Of a DNA stretch of 64,000 nt, positions 35,105 through 45,523 are shown piece by piece. A program made the position numbers and the translations under genes. The notes beneath the pieces were generated by a model, which worked only from the letters and a program-made list of their open reading frames with translations, ran no database searches and was not told the origin of the DNA. This stretch comes from Methylorubrum salsuginis. GTDB lineage: Bacteria; Pseudomonadota; Alphaproteobacteria; Rhizobiales; Beijerinckiaceae. How positions within the stretch are numbered: position 1 is the stretch's first letter; each line of letters opens with the position of its first letter. The DNA is taken from positions 85,679 to 149,678 of the forward strand of contig NZ_FOSV01000006.1 in the NCBI RefSeq assembly GCF_900114375.1, read 5' to 3'.

Positions 35105-35758
35105 ATGAAGCGCACGCTCCTCGCCGCCCTGCTCCTCGCGAGCGCCGTCGCGCCCGCCGTCTTGCCGGCCTCTCGGCCCGCGAGGGCGCAGGACGCCAAA
35201 CCGGAGGCGCCTGCCGCGCTCACCAAGGACCCGAACCTGGTGAAGGCCGGGCGCTACCGGCTCGACACGGCCCATGGCAAGATCACGTGGTCGCTGAGCC
35301 ATCTCGGCTACTCGACCTATTACGGCCAGTTCACCGACGTCACCGGCGAGCTGACCCTCGATCCGAAGGCCCCGAGCCAGAGCCGCCTCTCGGTCCGGAT
35401 CGGCACGGTCAGCGTCAACGCGCTCAACGACAAGCTCGACGCCCACCTCAAGGCGCCGGACTTCCTGAGCGTCGAGGCCTTTCCCGAGGCCACCTTCGTC
35501 AGCACCTCGATCGAGCCCACGAGCCCGACCACGGCCCGCGTCAACGGCACCCTGACGCTGCGCGGCGTGGCCAAGCCGGTCTCGTTCGACGCCACCTTCA
35601 ACCAAGCCGGCCCCCACCCGGTCGACAAGCTCTACACCGTCGGTTTCGACGGCTGGGCCGTGATCAAGCGCTCGGAGTTCGGCGTGAACGCCTTCCTGCC
35701 GGTGCTCGGCGACGAGGTGGCGCTCCGGCTGGAGGGGGAATTCAAGGCGGTGGAGTGA
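35105..35758 (+). CDS. YceI-family periplasmic protein
   Basis: The 217-residue protein has a signal peptide ending near ARAQ (about 29) and then the lipocalin-like YceI barrel (about 50-215), with YRLDTAHGKITWSLSHLGYS, a VSVNALNDKLDAHL block and a closing GFDGWAVIKRSEFGV. Family members bind polyisoprenoids or amphiphiles in the periplasm and are induced by base or osmotic stress in E. coli. It is divergent from ruvA and lies between ruvA and ruvC, with no functional link to either evident. Confidence 0.9.
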   Translation: MKRTLLAALLLASAVAPAVLPASRPARAQDAKPEAPAALTKDPNLVKAGRYRLDTAHGKITWSLSHLGYSTYYGQFTDVTGELTLDPKAPSQSRLSVRIGTVSVNALNDKLDAHLKAPDFLSVEAFPEATFVSTSIEPTSPTTARVNGTLTLRGVAKPVSFDATFNQAGPHPVDKLYTVGFDGWAVIKRSEFGVNAFLPVLGDEVALRLEGEFKAVE

Positions 35759-35866
35759 GGGATCGGACAGGCCGTCCGGCGAATCGTGCGGCAGCACCGG
35801 ATATCCGGGCGCGAAGAGCGCCTCAAGGAGCCGTTCCCTTGGCGGCCTCGGCTCTGCCGAGGCGGC

Positions 35867-35970
35867 TAGAGCATCGGCCCGAAAGGTGGGAACCGGCTTT
35901 CGGAAAAAAGCCGATGCGGCCCAATACCGTAGAGCATCGTCCTGGATCTGATATCCAGGACGATGCTCTA
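35867..35970 (+). repeat. Composite palindromic repeat, copy 6
   Basis: Module 1 (35867-35917) and module 2 (35930-35970) are both intact. The module 2 stem is 17-18 bp (TAGAGCATCG start, CGATGCTCTA end) around CTGAT. Relative to copy 4, one C-G pair is changed to T-A on both sides, a compensatory change. It is the only copy not close to a stop codon. Confidence 0.92.
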
Positions 35971-36130
35971 GCGGAGCGGGAAGCCCAAGGGGACTTCACT
36001 TCCGCGGACGCGGCCGCCGGCGCTCGAGGCCAGCCAAGAAGCCGGCAACTTCGTTGCCGGAACCCTTCGTTCACGATATGTGCGCACAAAGGTCGCGCGC
36101 CGCCGCGGCGCGGGCCCGAAAGGCGAGCCG

Positions 36131-36697
36131 ATGACCGACGACGTGCGCATCCTCGGCATCGATCCGGGCCTCCGCCGCACCGGCTGGGGCCTCATCGTCG
36201 CGCGGGGAAGCAAGCTCTCCTACCTCGCCTGCGGGGTCGTGACCTCGGATGGCGACCTGCCGCTGGCGCTGCGCCTGCGCGAGCTGCACGAAGGGCTGAC
36301 GCGGGTGATCGCCGCCCACGCCCCTGACGAGGTCGCGGTGGAAGAGACCTTCGTCAACAAGGACGGGCAGGCGACGCTCAAGCTCGGCCACGCCCGCGCC
36401 GTCGCCCTGCTGGTCCCGGCGCTCGCCGGGCTGCCGGTGGCGGAATACGCCGCCAACCTCGTCAAGAAGACCGTGACCGGCTCCGGCCATGCCGAGAAGG
36501 TCCAGATCCAGGCGATGGTGCGGTTCCTGCTCCCCAAGGCCGAGTTCAAGATCGCCGACGCCGCGGACGCGCTCGCCATCGCGATCACCCATGCGAGCCA
36601 TCGCGGCCGCGCCGCCATCGATCGCCGCAACGCCATCCCGGCGGGCAGCGGGCCGGGCGCGGCGCGGATCGCCGCGGCCCTCGCCCGACAGGGCTGA
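36131..36697 (+). CDS. ruvC: Crossover junction endodeoxyribonuclease RuvC
   Basis: RuvC cuts Holliday junctions. The 188 residues show the first catalytic Asp in [12 protein letters not shown] (about residue 10), Glu in [10 protein letters not shown] (about 69) and the closing acidic pair in [12 protein letters not shown] (about 142-145). The ATG at 36131 is preceded by AAAGGCGAG; an upstream in-frame start is rejected for lack of one. RuvC is normally next to ruvA and ruvB, but here it is separated from ruvA and on the other strand. Confidence 0.95.
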   Translation: MTDDVRILGIDPGLRRTGWGLIVARGSKLSYLACGVVTSDGDLPLALRLRELHEGLTRVIAAHAPDEVAVEETFVNKDGQATLKLGHARAVALLVPALAGLPVAEYAANLVKKTVTGSGHAEKVQIQAMVRFLLPKAEFKIADAADALAIAITHASHRGRAAIDRRNAIPAGSGPGAARIAAALARQG

Positions 36698-36702
36698 ACG
36701 AG

Positions 36703-36747
36703 GTCAGGGCTCTGCCCTGACGACCCGCCGGAGGGCTCGCCCTCCGG
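36703..36747. terminator. Two hairpins between ruvC and the quinone reductase gene
   Basis: GTCAGGGC/GCCCTGAC with a TCT loop (36703-36721) and CCGGAGGGC/GCCCTCCGG with a TC loop (36728-36747) stand in tandem between convergent genes. They can act in both directions. Confidence 0.65.
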
Positions 36748-36763
36748 ACACCCTTGACCGGCC

Positions 36764-37738
36764 TCAGCCGACTTTCAGGATCACCTTGCCGGAGGCTTCG
36801 CGGCGCTTGAGGATGCCGAGCGCCTCCTCGTAGGCGGCGAGCGGGTAGATCCCGTGCACCTTCACGGTGAGCTTGCCCTCCGCGGCCCAGGCGAGCAGCT
36901 GCGCCTGGTTCTTCTGATGCAGGGCCGGCTCGCGCTCGACGAAGGCGCCCCAGTGGACGCCCTGCACGTCGATGCCCTTGAGCATGATGACGTTGAGGGG
37001 GAACTTCGGAATCTCGCCCGCCGCGAAGCCGATCACGAGGAAGCGGCCCTTCCAGGCGAGCGCCCGCATCGCCGGCTCGGCGAGATCGCCGCCGACGGCG
37101 TCGTACACCACGTCGATACCCTCGGGCGCCAGCCGACGCAGGGTCTCGCGCAGGTTGTCCGCCTTGTAGTCGATGAGTTCGTCGGCCCCGTGGGCGCGGG
37201 CCACCGCCAGCTTGTCCGGCGAGGAGGCGCAGGCGATCACGCGAGCGCCGAGGAGCTTGCCGAGCTCCACCGCCGCGAGCCCGACCCCGCCCGAGGCGCC
37301 CAGCACCACCAGCGTCTCGCCGGGCTGGATTCGAGCGCGATCGACCAGCGCATGAAGCGTGGTGCCGTAGGTGATCGACAGCCCCGCCGCGACCTCGTCC
37401 GAGACGCCGTCCGGCACGCGGGCGAGCCGCGCCACCGGCACGGCGATGCGCTCGCGGGCGGTGCCGTAACTGACATGAACCATGACCCGGTCGCCGACCG
37501 CGAAACCCTCGACGCCCTCACCCAGGGCCTCGACGATCCCGCAGGCCTCGCCGCCGGGCGAGAACGGCAGTTCGGGCTTCACCTGATACTTGCCGGCGAT
37601 GATGAGCGTGTCGAAGAAGTTGAGCGCGGCGACGCTCACCCGCACCAGCGCCTCGCCGGGCTCCGGCACCGGATCGGCCACATCCTCCAGCGAGAGATCC
37701 TCCGGCCCGCCGAGCCGGGTGCATAGCAGGGCTTTCAT
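36764..37738 (-). CDS. NADPH:quinone oxidoreductase family protein (zinc-free MDR)
   Basis: The 324-residue protein belongs to the medium-chain dehydrogenase/reductase superfamily, quinone-reductase branch. It has an N-terminal GroES-like domain, NFFDTLIIAGKYQ (about 39-51), the nucleotide-binding GASGGVGLAAVELGKLLGA (about 149-167) and YDAVGGDL. There are no zinc-binding Cys. It likely reduces quinones or enones with NADPH. The ATG at 37738 was preferred over an upstream extension with atypical sequence. It stands alone, converging on ruvC. Confidence 0.9.
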   Translation of the reverse strand: MKALLCTRLGGPEDLSLEDVADPVPEPGEALVRVSVAALNFFDTLIIAGKYQVKPELPFSPGGEACGIVEALGEGVEGFAVGDRVMVHVSYGTARERIAVPVARLARVPDGVSDEVAAGLSITYGTTLHALVDRARIQPGETLVVLGASGGVGLAAVELGKLLGARVIACASSPDKLAVARAHGADELIDYKADNLRETLRRLAPEGIDVVYDAVGGDLAEPAMRALAWKGRFLVIGFAAGEIPKFPLNVIMLKGIDVQGVHWGAFVEREPALHQKNQAQLLAWAAEGKLTVKVHGIYPLAAYEEALGILKRREASGKVILKVG

Positions 37739-37856
37739 CGTCTTCGACTTCCGTCCGTTCGTCGGGCCGAACGCGGGTCTCTCCTCCCCACAAGAGGGAG
37801 GGGACGCGCCCGACTCGTTCCCCTCATGCCCATCGCCACGGCCGTCGCGCAAGCGC

Positions 37857-38429
37857 TCACGCCCGCTCGTAGGTGCCCGTCAAAAGCCCCTTGGCGATCA
37901 CGTTGCCGTCGAGGGCCTCCAACAACGCGCTGCGACCCGGCGAAGCGGAGAGATCCGCCGCGTGGGCCAGCGCGAAGGCCTGGAACAGGTAGCGGTGCGG
38001 GCCGTGGCCGGTGGGCGGGTCCGGGGGGAGCCAGCCGTCCTTGAGAAAGGAGTTGCGGCCGAGATCGTGCCGGGTGCCCTCGCCCGCCGGGCTCGCGAAC
38101 GCGCCCTCGGAAAACGCTTGGTCCCGCGGCGGCAGGTTCCAGGCGATCAGGTGGACGAAGGGGTGCAGGGACGGCGCGTCGGGGTCCTCCACGAACAGCA
38201 CCAGGGCGGCGGCCTCCGCCGGCACGCCCGCGACGGCGAGCGGCGGCGAGACGCCCGCGCCGTCGGCCGTGAACCGGGCCGGGATCGGCGCGCCGTCCGC
38301 GAAGGCTGGGCTCGTGATCCGCACCAGGGCCGGCGCCTGCGCCGCGACCGTGTGGAACGCAGCCTTCTCGATACCGGCCCTGACCGCCGACAGGGCTTCA
38401 CCGACGGCGTGCGGCAGCTTCTCCAACAT
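37857..38429 (-). CDS. YbhB/YbcL-family (PEBP-like) protein
   Basis: The 190-residue protein has the phosphatidylethanolamine-binding fold signatures VLFVEDPDAPSLHPFVHLIAWNLP, quoted in part as EDPDAPS and FVHLIAWNLP, and YLFQAFALA. Family members bind phosphate-like anions; the function in bacteria is unclear. An N-terminal amphipathic stretch of about 30 residues precedes the fold. The start at 38429 is one of two close in-frame ATGs (38462 is the other), and neither has a strong ribosome site. It is 58 bp downstream of ubiG on the same strand. Confidence 0.85.
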   Translation of the reverse strand: MLEKLPHAVGEALSAVRAGIEKAAFHTVAAQAPALVRITSPAFADGAPIPARFTADGAGVSPPLAVAGVPAEAAALVLFVEDPDAPSLHPFVHLIAWNLPPRDQAFSEGAFASPAGEGTRHDLGRNSFLKDGWLPPDPPTGHGPHRYLFQAFALAHAADLSASPGRSALLEALDGNVIAKGLLTGTYERA

Positions 38430-38487
38430 GATGACGCGTCCCGTCTTGAGCCTTGAGGACACGTCAACGGCGGGCGGGCCGCTTCGT

Positions 38488-39225
38488 TCAGGCCGGGCGG
38501 CGCGCCGCCAGCATGTAGTTCACCCCCGTATCCCGGCTCGCCCGCCAGGAATCGCCGAGCGGATTGTAGACCACGCCGGTCGTGTCGGTGACGGTCAGCC
38601 CCCCGGCCTCGATGTCGGCGGTCAATTCCGCCGGCGTCACGAACTTCTCCCAGTCGTGCGTGCCGCGCGGCAGCCAGCGCAGCACGTATTCGGCGCCGAC
38701 GATGGCCAGCGCGAAGGAGCGCATGGTCCGGTTGATGGTGGCGGCGAACATCAGCCCGCCGGGTTTCACGGCGGTGCAGGCGGCGCGCAAAAAGCCCGCC
38801 CGGTCGGAGACGTGCTCGACCACTTCCATGGCGAGCACCACGTCGAACCGGGCGCCGCCCGCCACCACGGCCTCGATGGTCTCGTCGCGATAATCGATGT
38901 CGAGCCCTTCGGCTTGCGCATGGGCGCGCGCCGCCGCGATGTTGGCGCTCGCCGGATCGAGCCCGGTCACTTTCGCGCCGAGCCGGGCCAGCGGCTCGGA
39001 CAGCACGCCGCCGCCGCAGCCGATATCGACGACGCTCAGGCCCTCCAGCGGGAACGGCGCGGCGGGGTCGCGCCCGAACGTGCGGCAGACCTCGTCGCGG
39101 ATATAGCCGACCCGCACGGGGTTGAACTTGTGCAGCACCGCCATCGGCCCGCGCGCGTCCCACCAGCGCGCGGCCAGCGCGTCGAAGCGCGCCACTTCGT
39201 CCCGATCGATCGAGGCGCTCGTCAT
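38488..39225 (-). CDS. ubiG: Ubiquinone biosynthesis O-methyltransferase UbiG
   Basis: UbiG performs both O-methylations of the ubiquinone head group with SAM. The 245 residues have the SAM motif VDIGCGGGVLSEPLARLG (about 65-82), GLDPASANI and the membrane-contact region near PRGTHDWEKFV. The first ATG is at 39225; a GTG 9 bases earlier is possible. It is divergent from the aspartokinase gene, a usual arrangement in Rhizobiales. Confidence 0.94.
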   Translation of the reverse strand: MTSASIDRDEVARFDALAARWWDARGPMAVLHKFNPVRVGYIRDEVCRTFGRDPAAPFPLEGLSVVDIGCGGGVLSEPLARLGAKVTGLDPASANIAAARAHAQAEGLDIDYRDETIEAVVAGGARFDVVLAMEVVEHVSDRAGFLRAACTAVKPGGLMFAATINRTMRSFALAIVGAEYVLRWLPRGTHDWEKFVTPAELTADIEAGGLTVTDTTGVVYNPLGDSWRASRDTGVNYMLAARRPA

Positions 39226-39412
39226 CCGGCTCACTTTCGTATCACTTCAACCCAACCGCCGTCCGATTGACACGGCCGGAGGCCCCTTGTACCCGCCGGG
39301 CGCATCCCCGGTACAGCCGCGCCCTCGTCGTTCGAAGACGATGCGGCGCGAGCCGGTTCGAGCCGGCCCCTCGCCGGCACCGATGGGCGACGAGAAGTAG
39401 ACCGGACGCGAC

Positions 39413-40648
39413 ATGCCCCGTTTGGTGATGAAATTCGGCGGCACCTCCGTCGCCAATGTCGAGCGCATCCGCAACGTGGCGGCCCACGTCGCCCGCGAGG
39501 TCGCGGCCGGCTACGACGTCGCCGTGGTGGTCTCGGCGATGTCGGGCAAGACCAACGAGCTGGTCGCCTGGGTGAAGGATGCCGACGCGCTCTACGCCGA
39601 GGCCGAGTACGACACCGTGGTCGCCTCCGGCGAGCAGGTCACCTCGGGCCTGCTGGCGGTCGCGCTCAACAAGATGGGCATCAAGGCCCGCTCCTGGCAA
39701 GGCTGGCAGATCCCGCTCCACACCTCCGACGCCCACGGCTCGGCCCGGATCGAGGCGATCGACCCCAAGAACCTCGACGCCGGATTCGCGCGCGGCGAGG
39801 TCGCGGTGATCGCCGGCTTCCAGGGCGTGCATGCCGAGACCGGCCGGATCGCGACGCTGGGGCGCGGCGGCTCGGACACCTCGGCGGTGGCCATCGCCGC
39901 CGCCATCGGCGCGGAGCGCTGCGACATCTACACGGACGTGGACGGGGTCTACACCACCGATCCGCGGGTGGTGCCGAAGGCCCAGCGCATGGAGCGCGTG
40001 ACCTTCGAGGAGATGCTGGAGATGGCGTCGCTCGGGGCCAAGGTGCTCCAAGTGCGCTCGGTCGAGCTCGCCATGATCCACCGCGTGCCGACCACGGTGC
40101 GCTCCTCCTTCGATCCCCCCGATGCCGCGCGGCCGGGCACCCTCATCTGCGACGAGGATCAGATCGTGGAACAGCAGACCATCACCGGCATCGCCTTTGC
40201 CAAGGACGAGGCCCAGATCACCCTTCGCGCCGTGAAGGACAGCCCCGGCATCGCCGCGGCGATCTTCGGGCCGCTGGCCGACGCCAACATCAACGTCGAC
40301 ATGATCATCCAGACCGTGTCGGGCGACCAATCGACCACCGACATGACCTTCACGGTCCCGGCGGCCGATTACGAGCGCGCCCGCGCGATCCTCGACGCCC
40401 AGCGCGACACGATCCGGTTCGGCCAGATCGAGGGCGCCACCGACGTGGTCAAGGTCTCGGCCATCGGCGTCGGCATGCGCTCGCATGCGGGCGTCGCCGC
40501 CAAGGCCTTCCGGGCGCTGGCCGAGAAGGGCATCAACATCCGGGCGATCACCACCTCCGAGATCAAGTTCTCGGTGCTCATCGACGCGGCCTACACGGAG
40601 CTTGCCGTTCGCACGCTCCACTCGCTATACGGCCTCGACAAGGCCTGA
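39413..40648 (+). CDS. lysC: Aspartate kinase
   Basis: The enzyme phosphorylates aspartate, the first step to lysine, threonine, methionine and isoleucine. The 411 residues contain KFGGTSVAN at the N-terminus, GRGGSDTSAVA near residue 147, and two C-terminal ACT regions (about 265-405, with SPGIAAAIFGPLADANINVD and GVGMRSHAGVAAKAF) that sense end products. This is the single-chain alphaproteobacterial type. It is divergent from ubiG and 142 bp upstream of ptsP. Confidence 0.94.
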   Translation: MPRLVMKFGGTSVANVERIRNVAAHVAREVAAGYDVAVVVSAMSGKTNELVAWVKDADALYAEAEYDTVVASGEQVTSGLLAVALNKMGIKARSWQGWQIPLHTSDAHGSARIEAIDPKNLDAGFARGEVAVIAGFQGVHAETGRIATLGRGGSDTSAVAIAAAIGAERCDIYTDVDGVYTTDPRVVPKAQRMERVTFEEMLEMASLGAKVLQVRSVELAMIHRVPTTVRSSFDPPDAARPGTLICDEDQIVEQQTITGIAFAKDEAQITLRAVKDSPGIAAAIFGPLADANINVDMIIQTVSGDQSTTDMTFTVPAADYERARAILDAQRDTIRFGQIEGATDVVKVSAIGVGMRSHAGVAAKAFRALAEKGINIRAITTSEIKFSVLIDAAYTELAVRTLHSLYGLDKA

Positions 40649-40790
40649 CCGTACCCGTCGGCGCGCCCGCACGTGAGGGTTGCGCCGATCCCGGCCCGAG
40701 ACGCGGGACGGAGGGAACGGGACCGGCCGACGCGAAACTTCTAGTCTAGGCGCCCCTTCGGTGTCCTAGCCGACCCGGATTGACGACCCG

Positions 40791-43052
40791 ATGCCCGCTG
40801 CGCCCGGAGGCCCGCGCCTGCTGCTGCGCCGGCTCCGCGAAGCCATGGCGGAGCCGGTCAGCCCGCAGGCACGCCTCGACCGGATCGTCGTCCTGATCGC
40901 GGCCAACGTGATCGCCGAGGTGTGCTCGGTCTACGTCGTACGCGACGACAACACCCTCGAACTGTTCGCCACCGAGGGCCTCAACCGCGACGCGGTCCAC
41001 ATCACCCGCCTGCGCGCCGACGAGGGCCTCGTCGGCCTGATCGCCAAGACGGCCGAGCCGCTGGCGCTGTCGGACGCGCAATCGCACCCCTCGTTCTCCT
41101 ACCGGCCGGAGACGGGGGAAGAGATCTACCACGCCTTCCTCGGTGTGCCGCTGCTCCGCGCGGGCAACACGCTCGGCGTGCTGGTGGTGCAGAACAAGAC
41201 CTACCGGGTCTATTCCGAGGAGGAGATCGAGGCACTCCAGACCACCGCCATGGTGCTCTCGGAGATGATCGCCTCGGGCGAGTTGCAGGCGCTCGCCCCC
41301 GGGGCCGGCTCCGCGGCGCGCCGCCCGGTCAGTCCTCGCGGCGTGGCGCTGGCCGACGGCATCGGGCTCGGCCACGTGGTGCTGCACGAGCCGCGCATCG
41401 TCGTGAAGACGCTGATCGCCGAGAATGTCGAGCGCGAGGTCGAGCGGCTGGAATCGGCCATCGAAGACGTGCGCTCGGCCATCGACGAGTTGGTGGAGCG
41501 CGGCGACGGCATCGGTTCGGGCGAGTCCCGCGAGGTGCTCGAAACCGTGCGGATGTTCGCCCACGACAAGGGCTGGCTGCGCCGGATGCGCGAGGCGGTC
41601 CAGTCGGGCCTGACGGCGGAAGCTGCCGTCGAGCGGGTGCAGTCGGACAACCGCGCCCGGATGCTGCGCCAGAGCGACCCTTACCTCCGCGACCGCCTGC
41701 ACGACCTCGACGACCTCGCCAACCGCCTGCTGCGCCGCCTCGTCGGCCAGGAGGGCCAGGGCGCGGGCGGCCTGCCCGAGAACGCGATCCTGGTGGCCCG
41801 CTCCATGGGCCCGGCGGCGCTCCTCGACTACGACCGGGCGCGCCTGCGCGGCGTCGTGCTGGAGGAAGGCGGGCCGACGAGCCACATCGCCATCGTGGCC
41901 CGGGCGCTGGGCATCCCGGCGGTCGGCGAGATCGCCAACGCCACGGGCTTGTGCGATTCCGGCGACGCCATCATCGTCGACGGCCTCTCGGGCGACGTGC
42001 AGATCCGGCCGACCCCGGAGATCGAGGCGTCCTATGCCGAGATGGTGCGCCTGCGCGCCCGCCGTCAGGAGCAGTACCGGGCGCTGCGCGACGTGCCCGC
42101 CGCCACCCGCGACGGGGTGCGGATCGGCCTCCATCTCAACGCCGGACTCTTGGTCGATCTCACCCACCTGCACGAGACCGGCGCGGAGGGCGTCGGGCTG
42201 TTCCGCACCGAGTTGCAGTTCATGGTGGCCGAGCGGATGCCCTCGGCGGCCGAGCAGCAGGCGCTCTACGAGGCGGTGTTTTCGGCCACCGGCGATCTGC
42301 CGGTGACGATCCGGACGCTAGACATCGGCGGCGACAAGATCCTCCCCTACATGCCGGCCCTGGAGGAGGAGAACCCGGCTTTGGGCTGGCGGGCGATCCG
42401 CATCGGCCTCGACCGGCCCGCCCTCCTGCGGGTGCAGTTGCGCGCCCTTCTCAAGGCCGCCGCGGGCCGGCCGATCAAGATCATGTTCCCGATGGTGGCG
42501 ACGGTGGAGGAATTCACCCGCGCCCGCGACATCGTCGAGCGCGAGAAGGCGCACCTGCGCCGCCACGGCTACACCCTGCCGAGCGATTGCCGGCTCGGCG
42601 CCATGGTCGAGGTGCCCTCGCTCCTGTTCCAGATCGACGAGATCGCCCGCGAGGCCGATTTCCTCTCGGTCGGCTCCAACGACCTGATGCAGTTCCTGTT
42701 CGCGGTCGATCGCGAGAACCGGCGCGTGGCCAACCGCTTCGACCCGCTCTGCGGCGCCGCCATGCGGGCCTTCCGCCTCATCGCCCAGCGCGCCGCCGCC
42801 CAGAACTGCCCGGTGACGGTCTGCGGCGAGATCGGCGGGCGCCCGCTCGAAGCGCTGGCCCTGATCGGCCTCGGATTCCGCGACTTCTCGATGTCGCCCG
42901 CCGCCATCGGCCCGATCAAGGCGATGGTGCTCTCGGCCGACGCGGGCGAAGTCGCCGCGCTGATCGACGCGGAGCTGACCAAGGTGACCGACGGGGCCTC
43001 GCTTCGGCCTGCACTGGCCGCCTTCGCCAAGGCGCACGGCGTGCCTATCTGA
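40791..43052 (+). CDS. ptsP: Phosphoenolpyruvate-protein phosphotransferase PtsP (EI-Ntr)
   Basis: This is enzyme I of the nitrogen-related phosphotransferase system, which passes phosphate from PEP to NPr. The 753 residues have an N-terminal GAF domain (about 15-160), an HPr-binding helical domain and the phosphohistidine His365 in [15 protein letters not shown]. The C-terminal PEP-binding barrel has [14 protein letters not shown] and [18 protein letters not shown] domains of PtsP bind glutamine in related bacteria. NPr and EIIA genes are not here. The lysC-ptsP-prfA-prmC order is typical of alphaproteobacteria. Confidence 0.95.
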   Translation: MPAAPGGPRLLLRRLREAMAEPVSPQARLDRIVVLIAANVIAEVCSVYVVRDDNTLELFATEGLNRDAVHITRLRADEGLVGLIAKTAEPLALSDAQSHPSFSYRPETGEEIYHAFLGVPLLRAGNTLGVLVVQNKTYRVYSEEEIEALQTTAMVLSEMIASGELQALAPGAGSAARRPVSPRGVALADGIGLGHVVLHEPRIVVKTLIAENVEREVERLESAIEDVRSAIDELVERGDGIGSGESREVLETVRMFAHDKGWLRRMREAVQSGLTAEAAVERVQSDNRARMLRQSDPYLRDRLHDLDDLANRLLRRLVGQEGQGAGGLPENAILVARSMGPAALLDYDRARLRGVVLEEGGPTSHIAIVARALGIPAVGEIANATGLCDSGDAIIVDGLSGDVQIRPTPEIEASYAEMVRLRARRQEQYRALRDVPAATRDGVRIGLHLNAGLLVDLTHLHETGAEGVGLFRTELQFMVAERMPSAAEQQALYEAVFSATGDLPVTIRTLDIGGDKILPYMPALEEENPALGWRAIRIGLDRPALLRVQLRALLKAAAGRPIKIMFPMVATVEEFTRARDIVEREKAHLRRHGYTLPSDCRLGAMVEVPSLLFQIDEIAREADFLSVGSNDLMQFLFAVDRENRRVANRFDPLCGAAMRAFRLIAQRAAAQNCPVTVCGEIGGRPLEALALIGLGFRDFSMSPAAIGPIKAMVLSADAGEVAALIDAELTKVTDGASLRPALAAFAKAHGVPI

Positions 43053-43134
43053 CACGCTTTGCCACGACCTCGGTCACACCAGCGGCTGGCACCGGCGCAA
43101 ACCGCAACAAGAAAACGCGAGCATCCTCAGGGCA

Positions 43135-44220
43135 ATGACGCCGATCCCTTCCGAACGCCTCGACGCCATCCTGGCTCGGCACGAGTTCGTCACGGCGCAG
43201 CTCGCCGACGGCGCGGGCTCGCCCGAGACCATCGTTCAGCTCTCCCGCGAGCTGTCCGAACTCGACGGCGTGGTGGCGGCGATCCGCGATTACCGGGCGG
43301 CGCAGGCCAATCTCGACGGCATCCGCGCGCTGATCGACGAGCCCGGCGGCGATCCCGAGATGCGCGCGCTCGCCGCCGACGAGAAGCCGGAAGCCGAGGA
43401 GGCGCTGGAGCGGGCCCACCGCGCCCTCCAGCTCATCCTGCTGCCCAAGGACGCGGCGGACGAGAAGAGCGCCATCTTGGAGATCCGCGCCGGCACCGGC
43501 GGCGACGAGGCGGCCTTGTTCGCGGGCGACCTGTTTCGCATGTACGCCAAATACGCCGAGTCGAAGGGCTGGCGCGTCGAGGTGATCTCGGAGAGCGAGG
43601 GCACCGTCGGCGGCTTCCGCGAGGTCGTGGCCGAAGTGAAGGGCCGCTCGGTGTTCTCCCGCCTCAAGTTCGAGAGCGGGGCCCACCGGGTCCAGCGCGT
43701 GCCCGACACCGAGACGCAGGGGCGCATCCACACCTCGGCGGCCACCGTCGCGGTGCTGCCCGAGGCCGAAGAGGTCGACATCGCGATCAACGACGCCGAC
43801 CTGAAGATCGACACCATGCGGGCGCAGGGCGCGGGCGGCCAGCACGTCAACAAGACGGAATCGGCGATCCGCATCACCCACTTGCCCACCGGCGTGGTGG
43901 TGTTCGTCCAGGAGGAGCGCTCGCAGCACAAGAACCGGGCCCGCGCCATGGCGCTGCTGCGGGCCAAGCTGTTCGATGCCGAGCGCACGGCCAAGGATTC
44001 GGCGCGGGCTGCCGACCGCAAGGCGCAGGTCGGCTCTGGTGATCGCTCGGAGCGCATCCGCACCTACAATTTTCCGCAAGGCCGCGTCACGGATCACCGC
44101 ATCAACCTGACCCTCTACAAGTTGGAAGAGGTCATGGCCGGCCCGGCGCTGGACGAAGTGATCGACGCACTGGTGACCGAGCACCAGGCGGAGCTGCTGG
44201 CCGCCGAGGGGATGGCGTGA
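43135..44220 (+). CDS. prfA: Peptide chain release factor 1
   Basis: RF1 ends translation at UAA and UAG. The 361 residues include the GGQ loop (234-236, in [12 protein letters not shown]) that triggers peptide release, and the stop-codon reading region around residues 185-200, within [18 protein letters not shown]. The Gln of GGQ is methylated by the product of the next gene, prmC, whose ATG overlaps the prfA stop by 4 bp. TAG stops at several genes in this window depend on this factor. Confidence 0.97.
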   Translation: MTPIPSERLDAILARHEFVTAQLADGAGSPETIVQLSRELSELDGVVAAIRDYRAAQANLDGIRALIDEPGGDPEMRALAADEKPEAEEALERAHRALQLILLPKDAADEKSAILEIRAGTGGDEAALFAGDLFRMYAKYAESKGWRVEVISESEGTVGGFREVVAEVKGRSVFSRLKFESGAHRVQRVPDTETQGRIHTSAATVAVLPEAEEVDIAINDADLKIDTMRAQGAGGQHVNKTESAIRITHLPTGVVVFVQEERSQHKNRARAMALLRAKLFDAERTAKDSARAADRKAQVGSGDRSERIRTYNFPQGRVTDHRINLTLYKLEEVMAGPALDEVIDALVTEHQAELLAAEGMA

Positions 44221-45119
44221 GCAAGGGGCCCCCACCCCTCCCCTCCCCCCTCACCCGCGCGGAAGCCCTGCGCCGGCTCACCCAAGCCTTCAGCGCCGCC
44301 GGCCTCGCCAACCCGCGGGGCGACGCCCGCTTCCTCGCCGAGCACGCCCTCGGGCTGTCCGCGTCCGAACTGATCCTGCAAGGCCAAGCCCCCCTCGGCG
44401 AAGCCGGCGCCCGCGCGCTCGAAGAGGCCGCCGCGAAAAGACTCGCCGGCGAGCCGGTGGCGCGCATCATCGGGGCCTGGGAGTTCTGGGGTCTGCCGTT
44501 CCGGCTCTCTCCCGAGACGCTGGTGCCGCGGCCCGACACCGAGACGCTGGTGGAGGCAAGCCTGCGGCTGTTTCCCGAACCGGCGCGGCCCCTGCGCCTG
44601 GTCGATCTCGGCACCGGCTCGGGCTGCATCCTCGTCGCCCTGCTGCACGAGCGCTCGCACGCGTTCGGGATCGGCCTCGATTCTTCTCGGGACGCGCTGG
44701 CGACCGCCCGAGAGAACGCGACCGCGAACGGCATCGGCACCCGCGCGGCGTTCCTGCGCGGCTGCTGGCTCGATGCGCTCTCCGGCCCGTTCGACCTGAT
44801 CGTCTCGAACCCCCCCTACATCGGCACGGGCGTGATCCCGACCCTCGACGCGGAGGTGCGCGGACACGATCCGATGGCCGCCCTCGACGGCGGGCCGGAC
44901 GGACTCGACGCCTACCGGGCGATCTTTTCGGAGATCGCGCGACGGCCCCGCCTGCTGGCGCCGGGCGGGGCGCTCGCCGTGGAGATCGGTTACGATCAGG
45001 CCGAGACCGTCACGGCGCTGGGCAGGAAAGCGGGTTTCTCCGACATCACGCTGGCCCACGATCTCGCGGGACACCCGCGGGTCGTCACGCTTCGGCCATC
45101 CTTGTCGATCAGGGAATGA
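44217..45119 (+). CDS. prmC: Release factor glutamine methyltransferase PrmC
   Basis: PrmC methylates the GGQ glutamine of release factors with SAM. The 300 residues have the N-terminal helical domain (1-85), [15 protein letters not shown] (about 122-136) and the catalytic NPPYIG (about 200-205), which contacts the Gln amide. The ATG overlaps the prfA stop (ATGA), so the two are coupled. The N-terminus is Pro-rich (GPPPLPSPL). The length is normal. Confidence 0.95.
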   Translation: MSKGPPPLPSPLTRAEALRRLTQAFSAAGLANPRGDARFLAEHALGLSASELILQGQAPLGEAGARALEEAAAKRLAGEPVARIIGAWEFWGLPFRLSPETLVPRPDTETLVEASLRLFPEPARPLRLVDLGTGSGCILVALLHERSHAFGIGLDSSRDALATARENATANGIGTRAAFLRGCWLDALSGPFDLIVSNPPYIGTGVIPTLDAEVRGHDPMAALDGGPDGLDAYRAIFSEIARRPRLLAPGGALAVEIGYDQAETVTALGRKAGFSDITLAHDLAGHPRVVTLRPSLSIRE

Positions 45120-45523
45120 CGGCAAGACTGGGCACGCGGCACTGGCAAGCTCCCGAGACAGTGGGATAATCCCGCGAGAAATCGGAAAAAATGCTTGTTG
45201 TCGCGCTCCGCAGTCACTAGCTTACGGGTGCAGACCGCGAACGGCCCGTTAAGATGGGCTGCGGTAGGATCGGTTTTGACCGCTTCCTCCGGTTCGGACG
45301 GTCTTCCCACCATCGAGCGGACGTGGCCCGACAAGCGCGGTCAGGCTCGGTGGGATCGAACCTGACAGTCGAGGGATGTCTCGCGGCGCGCGGTTGAGAG
45401 CGCAGCCACCGGACGAGCGGCAGGCAGCGCGGGCGCGCCGATGGCGCCGGACGCGCCGTCCATGACAGGCCGCAACTTTGTCAGTCACGCTGAGCGACAG
45501 GTAACGAGGGTCAATCGAGGCCG
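45120..45523 (+). promoter_or_regulatory. Gene-free region: promoter and ~300 nt leader of the DUF4167 gene
   Basis: No gene was found. A good promoter, TTGTTG (45195-45200), 17-bp spacer, TAGCTT (45218-45223), would start a transcript about 290 nt before the DUF4167 ATG. The leader contains GCCC/GGGC around GTTAAGAT (45243-45259), a GACCG...CGGTC pair and CAGG...CCTG arms, so it may be folded. I do not recognise a known riboswitch. Confidence 0.5.
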
